Under the pieces are notes generated by a model. The model did no database searches, was not told where the DNA came from, and saw only the letters and a program-made list of their open reading frames with translations. Made by a program: the position numbers and the translations under genes. Positions 19,333 to 29,418 of a stretch of 64,000 nt of DNA are shown one piece after another (the stretch's first letter is position 1; every line of letters starts with the position of its first letter). The stretch is from Bacillota bacterium (GTDB lineage Bacteria > Bacillota > Dethiobacteria > DTU022), in the NCBI GenBank assembly GCA_029552125.1, contig JAKPEE010000069.1, positions 1 through 64,000 on the forward strand. Reading direction: 5' to 3'.

Positions 19333-20766
19333 ATGGCTCCAAAAAAAAATATAATTAAAAAATTATTTTATTTTGTTAAAGGCTTAATCAAATGGTGTTT
19401 CGGTAGCCAATCTCCAGTAACAAACTGCAATAAGAAATTACAGGGCAAGCCGATCGTAACAGGTTCTGTCAGTGACCGTATTCTTTCTAATGATAAGATA
19501 CTAAAGTTTTTATGCTTTGGATACGATTTTAGTGAACAAACCTTCAGAGATGTTCTTTTAATGCTGGCAAAGGCATCTGAAAATAGACATAATTTTTCAG
19601 ATCCAGTGAAAGATGACGAAGTTGTAAATCTATTAAAACAGGCTTTGGTCAAATCATTTCAAGAAGAACTCTCTTTGGCGGATACATCGAAGATAGCAAT
19701 CGGTGTAAGTGGCGGCTTTGATTCCAGGTGTTTATATGGTGCATTAAAAAAATTTTATAATGCAGAAAACATCTATTCATACACTTTTGGGTGCCCTGGT
19801 CAATACGATTACGAATTTATACACAAATATGGGCCTCGTTTTTTACATAATCATTTGTACTTTAATATTAATTATATCAACTGGGATATTGATTCAGAAG
19901 TGGCAAGAGTGCAGAGATTAGGAATTATCGCCTCTTATAGCGTTATGGCCCATGTTTTCGTCATCCTCCGTGACAAAGGTATTGATAAATGTAGAATTCA
20001 TGGTTTTATGGGCGATGCTTTGTCCGGTGGAGCAAGACCTTTTGGCGCAAAAGGTGCCGTAATTGATAAATGGGATGATGCTATTAACCTGTTCTGTAAA
20101 AAAAATAATCGCTTTAAGTTTCAGGAGCTCTTTTCGCACTATATATGTTTAGAAAAGTTACTTCCAGATGAACCGGATTTGTCAATACCCGGCCTGGATA
20201 AATATGATTTAATAGATTTTGGATTAAGGCAATATCAGCGGATTAAAATGACTGGCCTTAAACGCGATGCCCATGTCATAAGGCCATTTAGCAACTTACA
20301 TTGTATTTCTACCATGCTGTTATTAAATAATTCATCTGACCGGGAAAAAGGATATTTTAAATTATTAAAACAGGAATTTCCCGATATTTTTCCAGATTTA
20401 ATTGAAACAAATATCACTAATCGTATTGAATATGCAATGATTGTTAAACAAAGAATTAATAACCAGTCAACACAGCGACTAGTTAATGCCAATAAAAAAT
20501 ATGGACTTAACTATGCAATACCGCTGTCGCAAAGCGCACATTTTTGCGAATGGGCTGCATTTCATAATAACCCCAGTTTCAAAGAAATGTTTTTGGTTTT
20601 ATTGAAAGGTATCCGTCAGCGCAAGCTTTTTCCTGTTAAATTAATAGATCATATCTTTTCAAGATTTATGCAGGGAAGTACAGCCGAACGGAGAGTTTCA
20701 GCCGCGCAACTGGCAGGTTTAATTAATCTGGAATTGAATATTCGGGCAGGGACCATCGATATATAG
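19333..20766 (+). CDS. PP-loop asparagine-synthase-like protein lacking a glutaminase domain
   Basis: KIAIGVSGGFDSRCLYGAL PP-loop (SGGFDS), YTFGCPGQYDYEFI, IHGFMGDALSGG; no N-terminal Cys-2 GATase domain. Confidence 0.75.
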   Translation: MAPKKNIIKKLFYFVKGLIKWCFGSQSPVTNCNKKLQGKPIVTGSVSDRILSNDKILKFLCFGYDFSEQTFRDVLLMLAKASENRHNFSDPVKDDEVVNLLKQALVKSFQEELSLADTSKIAIGVSGGFDSRCLYGALKKFYNAENIYSYTFGCPGQYDYEFIHKYGPRFLHNHLYFNINYINWDIDSEVARVQRLGIIASYSVMAHVFVILRDKGIDKCRIHGFMGDALSGGARPFGAKGAVIDKWDDAINLFCKKNNRFKFQELFSHYICLEKLLPDEPDLSIPGLDKYDLIDFGLRQYQRIKMTGLKRDAHVIRPFSNLHCISTMLLLNNSSDREKGYFKLLKQEFPDIFPDLIETNITNRIEYAMIVKQRINNQSTQRLVNANKKYGLNYAIPLSQSAHFCEWAAFHNNPSFKEMFLVLLKGIRQRKLFPVKLIDHIFSRFMQGSTAERRVSAAQLAGLINLELNIRAGTIDI

Positions 20767-20839
20767 CTAAAAAATTACATTTAATTTATTTATATGGTCC
20801 TATTAGTCCTTATAAGTTGTTACCTGGAGGTTTTTTATC

Positions 20840-22210
20840 ATGATGCTAACACTTGAAAATGCACTATTGCTTGATATTGTTCTTGGTTTTCCTTTCGGAA
20901 TATCCTGGTTTCCCGAAATTGGAGAAACCGATGCTCTAAACATTGATCATGCCCCTGAAACATTCTTATTAAAGGGTGAACAGTTGGCTGCCATTAAAGC
21001 CATGTTAACACGGGGTAATAATATGGCAAATCTAATTCTGGAAGGTCTTCAATCCGAAGCGGATTGTTTGCTAAAGATAAAAAACCCTAGTGTAACTCAA
21101 AAACCTATCGTTCCCAAAGGTATCTCACCCAATGATTACTACTCATTGGCCCTTTATTGGTGGCCGAATACCAAATCTCCCGGCGGCTTACCATACATCC
21201 GCCGGGATGGAAAAGTTAATCCTGAGTATTATTCAAATTTGTACGATGCCGTTCGCCTGAGAGATTTTACCGAAGCTACTTTCCTGCTATCTCTAGCTGC
21301 ATACATAACCGGAAAAGATATTTATGCCAAAAAAGCCAGCAGTCTCATTGAGACCTGGTTGCTTGAACCGGAAACGCGGCAAACACCGCATTTTTTTCAT
21401 GCGCAAAAAATACCGGGAATTAATAAATTACGTTACCATGGTATTATTGAAGCACGTCGATTGATTTATGTTTGTGAGGCCATACAATTACTTCACTGTA
21501 TAAATGCAATAACGAATCGCTTTTATAATCAATGTGTTAAATGGTTTGTTGAATTGTTACATTGGCTTGAATACAGTGAACACGGCCAAAAAGCGAAATC
21601 GGCCAAGAATAATATTGGCTTTTGGTATGATCTTCAGAGAGTAATTTATGCGCGTTTTTGTAAACAGAACCATTTGGCAGAGAACGTAATACGTGATTTC
21701 GTGCTACAGCGAATTGATGAACAGATCGATGAAGAAGGCAAGCTGCCCCACGAACTGTTGCGTGCCAAGCCATATGATTATGTTGCGTTTACCTTACTGG
21801 CACTGTCAGGGATTATCGCAGCCAGCCGTCATGGCGAAATACAATTACCAGAGCATGCTACTGACGAAGGGCGAAGTTTTGAGAATGCTTTTACCTGGTT
21901 TTCTGAAACAATCAAAAAAAATAATTTGCAAACCGCAGGAACATTCTTAAGCCAGTTAATCATAAGTCAAAAGCAGATTTCTGAGTTAAAGGCTGAAAAC
22001 AAAGCTTATAAGTCCTCTATGCAAAATGCTTCAAGCAAAAACTTTGAAAATAAAAATGAATTCCAACGGCTGATAGCGAAACTACACAATGTCGAAAAAG
22101 AATGTGACCGGTTACGGAGTGAGCTAAGCAATAACTATTTACTATTTTTTAACGCAGCAATTCGTTATCGCGGTCTAGAGTATCTCCTTAAACAAGCCCA
22201 ACAGCATTAA
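20840..22210 (+). CDS. Alginate-lyase-like domain protein with C-terminal coiled coil
   Basis: NDYYSLALYWWPNTKSPGGLPYIRRDGKVNPEYYSNLYDAVRLRDF..., typical of alginate lyase (PL5-like) proteins; heptad-rich C-terminus. Confidence 0.75.
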   Translation: MMLTLENALLLDIVLGFPFGISWFPEIGETDALNIDHAPETFLLKGEQLAAIKAMLTRGNNMANLILEGLQSEADCLLKIKNPSVTQKPIVPKGISPNDYYSLALYWWPNTKSPGGLPYIRRDGKVNPEYYSNLYDAVRLRDFTEATFLLSLAAYITGKDIYAKKASSLIETWLLEPETRQTPHFFHAQKIPGINKLRYHGIIEARRLIYVCEAIQLLHCINAITNRFYNQCVKWFVELLHWLEYSEHGQKAKSAKNNIGFWYDLQRVIYARFCKQNHLAENVIRDFVLQRIDEQIDEEGKLPHELLRAKPYDYVAFTLLALSGIIAASRHGEIQLPEHATDEGRSFENAFTWFSETIKKNNLQTAGTFLSQLIISQKQISELKAENKAYKSSMQNASSKNFENKNEFQRLIAKLHNVEKECDRLRSELSNNYLLFFNAAIRYRGLEYLLKQAQQH

Positions 22211-22216
22211 GAGAGT

Positions 22217-25200
22217 ATGAAAGGATTTAATATGGCTGGTAATAATAACCATTATCATAACAGTAAACATAAGATTCTTTTAATTAATTTGACAAAACTA
22301 ATGATTATGCGTTTAAGGCAACGCTTCAATAAGCTGTTGAATAAGGTACCGCTGCGCATTAAAAGGATTAATGATCCCTTAAAGCTTCTTCATGGTGTCA
22401 AACCGCACGATATAAATGAGTTAAAACAGGAATACCTGAAAAAAGGACTCGATAAAGTCCCGGACAAGTTTGTTCTCTATCGCATAATTGGCAATGATTT
22501 ATATCCTCGCCATAAAAAGGGGCAGTCTATTGAGAATTTGCAATTTCTATTAGAAAACGAACCGAAACTTGAAAGTTGTGAAAAGAGATGGGTGGTCAAT
22601 CGTATTATTGATCCGGATCAAGAAAGAAAAATAATTAAACTTTTGCGCTCACATCAACAACCTTTTATTCATATTCCTTTCAATCCAAAAGAGTATCGAG
22701 CAACAAGCTGGGACACCGATTGCTTCCCGGAACCGGGTTTTCTGGCCAGTGAGCAATTTGAAATTCTCCTGGAGCAAGATAGGATCAAGGCCCTTGCTGC
22801 TGCATATCGTCTTAAAAATAATTATGTGATGAACAACAATGGAGCACGTAATATCGCCCTGCGCGATGGCAGGAAGCGGGCAAAGTGGATTCTCCCATGG
22901 GACGGAAACTGTTTTATTACTACTTCGGCATGGCAACAGATACGGACAGCTGTAATCATTTCGCCTTATTTAAAATATTTCGTTGTCCCTATGGCACGTG
23001 TGACGGACAATTCTCAATTACTATCAGATAAGTATTCTCCTCGTCCGGTCGAAGAGCCGCAGATTATTTTTAGAATGGATTCAACCGAGGAATTTAACGA
23101 AAACTTTTGCTACGGACGGCGTCCGAAGGTGGAGTTATTTTGGCGCCTCGGCATCCCGGGTAACTGGGACCGCTGGAGAGATGATCCATGGGATTTGAAG
23201 CGGCCGGCAAGGTCTCCGGAAGCAAGGCAATTCGGGGTTGCCGGCTGGGTGGCGCGATTGTCTTCAGGTATGAAAATGTTAGAACAAAATAGTTTGGAAA
23301 GTTTTAAACAAAGAGGACGTGCAAGGACAAAGGCAATTATTGATACGCTACAATATGTTGATTTTAAATTTTTAGCAAGAACTAATACTCTTTCGTTTTT
23401 ACGAGCCGAGCAATTAGAAAAAGAGTATAGAATCTATCGTAACGGTTGGAATTCATCTTTAACAAAGCTTGTCAACCAACTGATAAAAGATGCTGAGGCA
23501 ATTATAAACTTTGGATTCTGTTCGATAATTGACAAGACAAGTCATCCGAGCAGTAACGCAAATGGCTACTCAAATCCAAAACTTGACTGCTGTTTAAACC
23601 GGGACATAAAATATAAAGTGCCTCATGATTTGAAGAACATAGCTGATCCAAAAGTGCATACGACGGAAAATGAGATCCGAATACATCCGCAGCGTTTATT
23701 CGATGATACCCTCATTCTTGCACTAGCATGGAAATTTACTGGTAATAGAAAATTTGCCGAATACGGTACACAGCTGCTTGAACGTTTTTTTATTAATCCC
23801 GGCACGCGGATGATCCCCCACTTGCAATATGAACAGGTCAATTTAGGACTCAATAAAATTAAAATTTTTGAAATGAAGGATTTGTACTACTATCTTGATG
23901 CAGTGCAGTTAATGGCATCGGACGGGACTGTCACAAACACTCTCCTGAACCAGTTTAAGGAGTGGCTATGTGATTACCTGGAATGGTTAATTAACCACGG
24001 TAAAAAGGATCGACAGGCAGTTGATTATCACGGTACTTATTACGATCTTCAGATTGCAGCCATAGCAGCCTTCGTTGGTCAATATTCACTGGTATATGAG
24101 ACCCTGTTGAGAGCACAAACACGAATAACTCTGCAGTTTTGTCCTGATGGATCCCAGCATAATGCCAACAATATTCATGATTGTATGTTAAATTTTCAAG
24201 CATGGATTAATTTGGCAGAAATCGCATCTCGATGGGGAATTGATTTATGGGCTTATAAAGCTTCCAGTGGAGCCAGCCTTCGCCAGGGGGCACAATGGCT
24301 TCTTTCACAAACTGACGCTAGTATGTTAGATCGCATATTGCCCGTCTGGTTTGCGATTCCCAAGAGCAATCTAATGCATGTAAAGGCGGCCCACTTCCCC
24401 GATTCTAAATATAAAGTAAAACCACTGTTTTCCATTCATGAAGGGGTTAGACCGTATTGGAATCTAGGTATGCAAGATCAAGAAATAGAACACCCCGATG
24501 ACGATCCCATGCAACTTCTTTTTAGTATAAATCCCGTTAATGTCGGCGGTTTAAAGAAAGAATATGTTCAAAAGGAATTGGATAAGGTCCCCGACGATTT
24601 CATTATTTACCGCATTATCGGCAATAATCTTTATCCGCTTCATGGAAAAGGGCAGACGCTGGAGAATCTTAAGTTTATCCTGGAAAATGAACCGGAACTA
24701 ATGAACTGTAAAAAGAAGTGGGTAATTAATCGCATAATTGATCAATATGAAGAGCAAAGCATTATAGAACTTTTAAACTCATATGAACAATCGTTCATCC
24801 ATATTCCATTTTGCCCGAATGAATACCAAAAAATTGGCCTGGATACTGAATGCCTTCCAGGTATACTATACCTGATCGATGAAAAGTATAATCAAATCGA
24901 TCCGATAATGCGCGATAAATTAATCGTAGCTGCATACAGGCACAAAATTAACTATATTATGAATGTCAATGGTGCCCGGAACGCCGCCCTACATGAAGGT
25001 AAGAAATTGGCAAAATGGATACTACCCTGGGATGGCAGCTGTTTTTTAACATCTTCTGCCTGGGAGGAAATTCGAACTGATATTGTCAGTATGCCATATT
25101 TGAAATATTTTGTAGTGCCGTTGGTACGGGTAGCCAATAATAAAGAGCTGTTGTCTGACGACTTTATTCCAAATTTGGTTGATGAACCACAATTAGTATT

Positions 25201-26926
25201 CCGTCAAGATGCTGGTGAAGGATTTAATGAGGACTTTTATTACGGGCGCCGGGATAAGGTCGAACTTTTTTGGCGCCTCGGCATACCGGGCCCCTGGGAT
25301 CGCTGGAAAATAGAACCATGGGATCTGCAACGGGCGGCACTATCGCCTGAAGCGAAGCAGTTTGGAGTTGCCGGCTGGGTAGCCCGGCTTTATTCCGGTA
25401 GTAAGTGTTTAGTTCAAGATTCTCGGCAACGAGCAATTGTCAGGAATCAGGTTATAATTGATACAGTTAATTACGTAGATTCGCTCTATCATAATAAAAA
25501 TAGCATAGAATCTTTGTCTGCAACCCATAACCATAAACATAAAATATACCAAAACAGTAACTATCAGTACGAATTTAATAGGGCACGGGCCAATACTTCT
25601 GCTAATTCTCCCCTTGTTAACAAATCATCTGCACAACCATTTTTCTTAAGCTCACGAGGTTTTGGGCGTGAAGAGCGATTTTTATTTTATCTTGCATTTG
25701 GAATAGTTGCGAACAGGGAGCAGGCAAAAAAAATCGTTGATCGTATGGCACAGTATAGAGCTTTAGGAATAAAGATGTTTGCCCAGGGGCGGGATCTATC
25801 TCAATATCCTCCTGCAGAATTGTACACTATGATCAGAGAACTGCTCAAAGAGATTGTGCTGGATAAACTAAGGCACCATGAAAGTGATCTACCATTAACG
25901 ATGGGCCTATCATCCGGCTACGACGCCCGGGCCATATTTTATGTTTTAAAGAAATATAATGTTCCTGTTTTTACTTACACTTATGGACAGGCAGGAAACC
26001 TTGATTTTGATTTTATAAAACTGTTATGCGATCGATGCGGCATCTCAAACTTTTTTATTGATACCAGTACCGTCGCATGGTCGCTGGATGATTATCAGGC
26101 TAATATCAATAATTTCCAGGATTACCCCTTATCCCCTCGTGTTGTAGCAGATTGGGTATTGAAAGGAAGTTTTCCCAACCGCATTGAAATCCATGGCTAT
26201 CTAAACGGTATTTTAACCAAGTCTGATGATCTTGAACCGAGCGAAACCTGGGAAGAAGCAACTGAAAAGTTCTGCAAGAAAAATAATCCCTTTAATTTGC
26301 AGGAGCATATTGGCCCGGAACTGGTACGGTCTCTAATACCGATAAAGCCATTTGTTGACCAAGAATATTTATCTTTTGACCGCCAACTGGATCTTTCGCT
26401 GCGCCAGGAACAGAGGGTACGCCCTATTAGTAATAATCACACAAGGTATGTTTTACCTTTCGAGGATTATCGATGGATCGGGTTATGGCTGGGAATGCCG
26501 TACGAGGATCTTTATGGCCAGCGCCTGTATCTAGATTTCTTGAAAAGCTTAAAAGATAACATATTTTTTGATTTAAATGAAGCTGGAGCAGTGGCAGACC
26601 GGGCTTCAATCAAGAGATACAATATCAGGAAAGTATACGGTGATAAATATCCTTTACGGTTAAACCCGGGCCAACAATCCGGTTTTGTACGCCCCTCCCA
26701 ACCCACAGCCCATTTCTGTTTACTAACATGCTATTTAAATAATCAGAGTTTCAGGAATATGATCCTGGAATCGGTAAACCGGTTAAAAGGAAGGCAAATA
26801 TTCAATAACTCATTTGTTGACGATATAACACGACGCTTTGAAGCCGGAGATGCAAGTGCAACAAAAACATTAAATGGGCTGGTTTCGGTAGATCTACTAA
26901 TTGAGACCGGGATATTTGACAAGTAA
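22217..26926 (+). CDS. 1569-aa multidomain protein: RIIGND-type domain, alginate-lyase-like domain, second RIIGND-type domain, PP-loop asparagine-synthase-like domain
   Basis: Repeated VLYRIIGNDLYPRHKKGQSIENLQFLLENEP / IIYRIIGNNLYPLHGKGQTLENLKFILENEP and AKWILPWDGNCF / AKWILPWDGSCF; alginate-lyase-like segment (GTRMIPHLQYEQVNLGLNKIKIFEMKDLYYYLDAVQLM...VDYHGTYYDLQIAAIAAFVG); C-terminal TMGLSSGYDARAIFYVLKK PP-loop-like. Confidence 0.8.
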   Translation: MKGFNMAGNNNHYHNSKHKILLINLTKLMIMRLRQRFNKLLNKVPLRIKRINDPLKLLHGVKPHDINELKQEYLKKGLDKVPDKFVLYRIIGNDLYPRHKKGQSIENLQFLLENEPKLESCEKRWVVNRIIDPDQERKIIKLLRSHQQPFIHIPFNPKEYRATSWDTDCFPEPGFLASEQFEILLEQDRIKALAAAYRLKNNYVMNNNGARNIALRDGRKRAKWILPWDGNCFITTSAWQQIRTAVIISPYLKYFVVPMARVTDNSQLLSDKYSPRPVEEPQIIFRMDSTEEFNENFCYGRRPKVELFWRLGIPGNWDRWRDDPWDLKRPARSPEARQFGVAGWVARLSSGMKMLEQNSLESFKQRGRARTKAIIDTLQYVDFKFLARTNTLSFLRAEQLEKEYRIYRNGWNSSLTKLVNQLIKDAEAIINFGFCSIIDKTSHPSSNANGYSNPKLDCCLNRDIKYKVPHDLKNIADPKVHTTENEIRIHPQRLFDDTLILALAWKFTGNRKFAEYGTQLLERFFINPGTRMIPHLQYEQVNLGLNKIKIFEMKDLYYYLDAVQLMASDGTVTNTLLNQFKEWLCDYLEWLINHGKKDRQAVDYHGTYYDLQIAAIAAFVGQYSLVYETLLRAQTRITLQFCPDGSQHNANNIHDCMLNFQAWINLAEIASRWGIDLWAYKASSGASLRQGAQWLLSQTDASMLDRILPVWFAIPKSNLMHVKAAHFPDSKYKVKPLFSIHEGVRPYWNLGMQDQEIEHPDDDPMQLLFSINPVNVGGLKKEYVQKELDKVPDDFIIYRIIGNNLYPLHGKGQTLENLKFILENEPELMNCKKKWVINRIIDQYEEQSIIELLNSYEQSFIHIPFCPNEYQKIGLDTECLPGILYLIDEKYNQIDPIMRDKLIVAAYRHKINYIMNVNGARNAALHEGKKLAKWILPWDGSCFLTSSAWEEIRTDIVSMPYLKYFVVPLVRVANNKELLSDDFIPNLVDEPQLVFRQDAGEGFNEDFYYGRRDKVELFWRLGIPGPWDRWKIEPWDLQRAALSPEAKQFGVAGWVARLYSGSKCLVQDSRQRAIVRNQVIIDTVNYVDSLYHNKNSIESLSATHNHKHKIYQNSNYQYEFNRARANTSANSPLVNKSSAQPFFLSSRGFGREERFLFYLAFGIVANREQAKKIVDRMAQYRALGIKMFAQGRDLSQYPPAELYTMIRELLKEIVLDKLRHHESDLPLTMGLSSGYDARAIFYVLKKYNVPVFTYTYGQAGNLDFDFIKLLCDRCGISNFFIDTSTVAWSLDDYQANINNFQDYPLSPRVVADWVLKGSFPNRIEIHGYLNGILTKSDDLEPSETWEEATEKFCKKNNPFNLQEHIGPELVRSLIPIKPFVDQEYLSFDRQLDLSLRQEQRVRPISNNHTRYVLPFEDYRWIGLWLGMPYEDLYGQRLYLDFLKSLKDNIFFDLNEAGAVADRASIKRYNIRKVYGDKYPLRLNPGQQSGFVRPSQPTAHFCLLTCYLNNQSFRNMILESVNRLKGRQIFNNSFVDDITRRFEAGDASATKTLNGLVSVDLLIETGIFDK

Positions 26927-27208
26927 GCTTAGTGTGTAACCCAAGGATTTTAAGAAAGCCATGATATAGAGAAATTATTGACAAGTCTAACAGGTCAGGG
27001 AGCTTTTGATATTCAGTAGTTTTAATAAGCTAAGAATTAGGGCGAGCTGAATTCAAAGGGTATTAACGATATTCTTTCCAAGTATTTCCCGTAATGTTAA
27101 TTATTAAAATGAGTTATTTTCCGCAGGTGTCGCAAGGGTTAGAGACTGGATAAGTTGAATTATTGAGGTGACCCGGTTCAACGATCTGGTACTGGAGCTG
27201 GAAACGCG

Positions 27209-28123
27209 ATGAAAGAAAGTAAAACGGAGCTGCCGTTCGTCAGTATCATCGTGCCGGTTTATAACGGGGAACATTTTATGGCAAAATGCCTGGACAGTCT
27301 GCTCAAGCAGTCCTATCCCCGGGATAAATATGAAGTCATCGTCGTAGACAACAATTCTGACGACCAGAGTGCCCTTATCGCTCGCAGCTTCGACGGTGTT
27401 AAGGTTTTTCACGAAAAAAAAAGGGGGTCATATGCAGCCCGGAACTTTGGGATAAGCGTGGCCCGGGGACATATTATTGCCTTCATCGATGTAGACTGTA
27501 TTGCAGCCGGAAACTGGCTGGAGCAGGCGGCGCGCTGCTTGGCCGCCCGGCCCTGTGCCGGTATTGTCTCCGGCAGAGTAGAATTTTTTTCGCCCGAACC
27601 GCTCAGCGTCTGGGGATACTTCGATCGGAACACTTTTTTAAACCTGGAACATTCAGCCAGGGCCGGGGTTTCCAAAACAGCCAACATGTTCGTGCGCCGC
27701 TCCCTGTTTGACGCGATCGGTTTATTCGACGGCGACCTCCTTTCCGGGGGCGACGTGGAATGGACGGCCAGGGCTGTCACCGCCGGTTTTGCGCTTGACT
27801 ACTGTCCCGGGGCCGTGGTCCAGCATCCCGTGCGCAATACTCTGCGGGCGGTGGCTGCCAAGTGTTACCGGGTCGGCCTCGGCAAGGGCCAGGTCTTGTG
27901 GAAAAAAAGGAAGTGCAGAGATGGCGCCGGCGCCACTTTCGGCTCTAATCCCATTAAACATTCCTTCCGCCTGCTGCATCGTTCTTTTTGTGGTGAAGAC
28001 AGGGCCCGGAGCGCTTTCTTCCCGGTGCAGTGCGCCGGGGCCGTAATCGTGCTGGCGATAATCTTTCTGGCGGGTATGGTGAAAGGATTTCTGATGCACC
28101 CGTTCAAAGAAGTGGGGGGTTGA
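27209..28123 (+). CDS. GT2 family glycosyltransferase
   Basis: PFVSIIVPVYNGEHFMAKCLDSLLKQSYP...IAFIDVDC...LLSGGDVEWTARA. Confidence 0.9.
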   Translation: MKESKTELPFVSIIVPVYNGEHFMAKCLDSLLKQSYPRDKYEVIVVDNNSDDQSALIARSFDGVKVFHEKKRGSYAARNFGISVARGHIIAFIDVDCIAAGNWLEQAARCLAARPCAGIVSGRVEFFSPEPLSVWGYFDRNTFLNLEHSARAGVSKTANMFVRRSLFDAIGLFDGDLLSGGDVEWTARAVTAGFALDYCPGAVVQHPVRNTLRAVAAKCYRVGLGKGQVLWKKRKCRDGAGATFGSNPIKHSFRLLHRSFCGEDRARSAFFPVQCAGAVIVLAIIFLAGMVKGFLMHPFKEVGG

Positions 28124-28127
28124 TCCA

Positions 28128-29153
28128 GTGAAGTTAATTATTCAGATACCGTGTTTTAACGAAGAACATACCCTACCGGCGACCATAAACGCGCTGCCCA
28201 AAAAGATCCCCGGTATCGACGAGATCGAATACCTGGTCATTAACGACGGCAGTACCGACCGGACCGTTGCCGTGGCCCGATCGCTGGGAGTACATCACAT
28301 TATCGGTTTTCCCAATAACCGGGGTTTGGCCAAATGCTTTATCGCCGGGATCGACGCCTGCCTCAGGCTGGGCGCCGATATCATCGTTAATACGGATGGC
28401 GACAACCAGTATAACGGTGCAGATATCGCCCGGCTGGTGCAGCCGCTGCTCAGCGGAAAGGCGGAGATAGCTGTCGGTGACCGCCAGGTTGACAGTATCG
28501 AACACTTTTCTTTTGTCAAGAAAAAACTGCAGAAAATCGGTAGCTGGATTGTCCGCCTGGCCTCGGGCAGCAATGTGGTCGATACCACCAGCGGCTTCAG
28601 GGCATTTACAAGAGAGGCGGCCATGCGTCTTAATGTTGTTTCAGACTATTCATACACGCTGGAAACGCTGATCGATGCCGGCTGCAGGAAGATGGCCATC
28701 GCCAATGTTCCAGTGCGGATCAATAAGCCATTGCGCAAATCGCGGCTTATCCCCAGCACTTCGGCCTATATTAAAAATTCGGCCTCAACGATCATGCGTA
28801 TTTACAGCATGCGCCAGCCCTTGAAAGTTTTCTTGACCCTGAGCGGCTTGTTTTCCCTGGCCGGCATTATACTGATCATACGCTACTTATATTATTACTT
28901 CAGCGGGAGCGGCTCAGGCCACATGCAATCGCTGATCCTGGCAGCCATTTTAATCATTGTCGCTGTTCAACTGGCCGCTTTTGGCCTGCTCTCCGACGCT
29001 ATTTCCGCCAGCCGGAAAGTAAACGACGAAATTTTGTACCGCCTCAAACGGATCGAGTACGATAAAATGGATAGAATCATCGCGGGCAACGATTTTTTTC
29101 TTGAAGCTTCGGCCACCAAAAGTGTTCCGTTCACCGCCCGCCCCAAAGATTGA
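28128..29153 (+). CDS. GT2 family glycosyltransferase (DPM1-like) with C-terminal TM helices
   Basis: IIQIPCFNEEHTLPATINALP...NTDGDNQYNGADI; C-terminal TM segments. Confidence 0.9.
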   Translation: MKLIIQIPCFNEEHTLPATINALPKKIPGIDEIEYLVINDGSTDRTVAVARSLGVHHIIGFPNNRGLAKCFIAGIDACLRLGADIIVNTDGDNQYNGADIARLVQPLLSGKAEIAVGDRQVDSIEHFSFVKKKLQKIGSWIVRLASGSNVVDTTSGFRAFTREAAMRLNVVSDYSYTLETLIDAGCRKMAIANVPVRINKPLRKSRLIPSTSAYIKNSASTIMRIYSMRQPLKVFLTLSGLFSLAGIILIIRYLYYYFSGSGSGHMQSLILAAILIIVAVQLAAFGLLSDAISASRKVNDEILYRLKRIEYDKMDRIIAGNDFFLEASATKSVPFTARPKD

Positions 29154-29418
29154 ACCCGGGAAACGGGGTACCCTGAAAATAGACGCCGTTCCAGTTGCCG
29201 GAACCAGTGACTCTCCCGTCTTCCTGCCATGATGTGACGGTGTTGACCCTGATCATGCCCCGGGGTAGATCTATTTTCAGGGTTAAGGTCGCGGTGACGG
29301 GATATGACATTGTCCATGATCTGCACGCTGCGATTGAATAGTGCCCCCGTTTAAAACGTTTTACCCCCCCACAGAGCCCCACCATCAAGGGCTGATCAAA
29401 CCGGCGGGCGGTTGCCGC

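Noticed and set aside
29168-29282. Inverted repeat ACCCTGAAAATAGA ... TCTATTTTCAGGGT as a mobile-element boundary
   Set aside because: 14-bp arms ~85 nt apart with no transposase, target duplication or T-run; could be chance within a degenerate coding fragment
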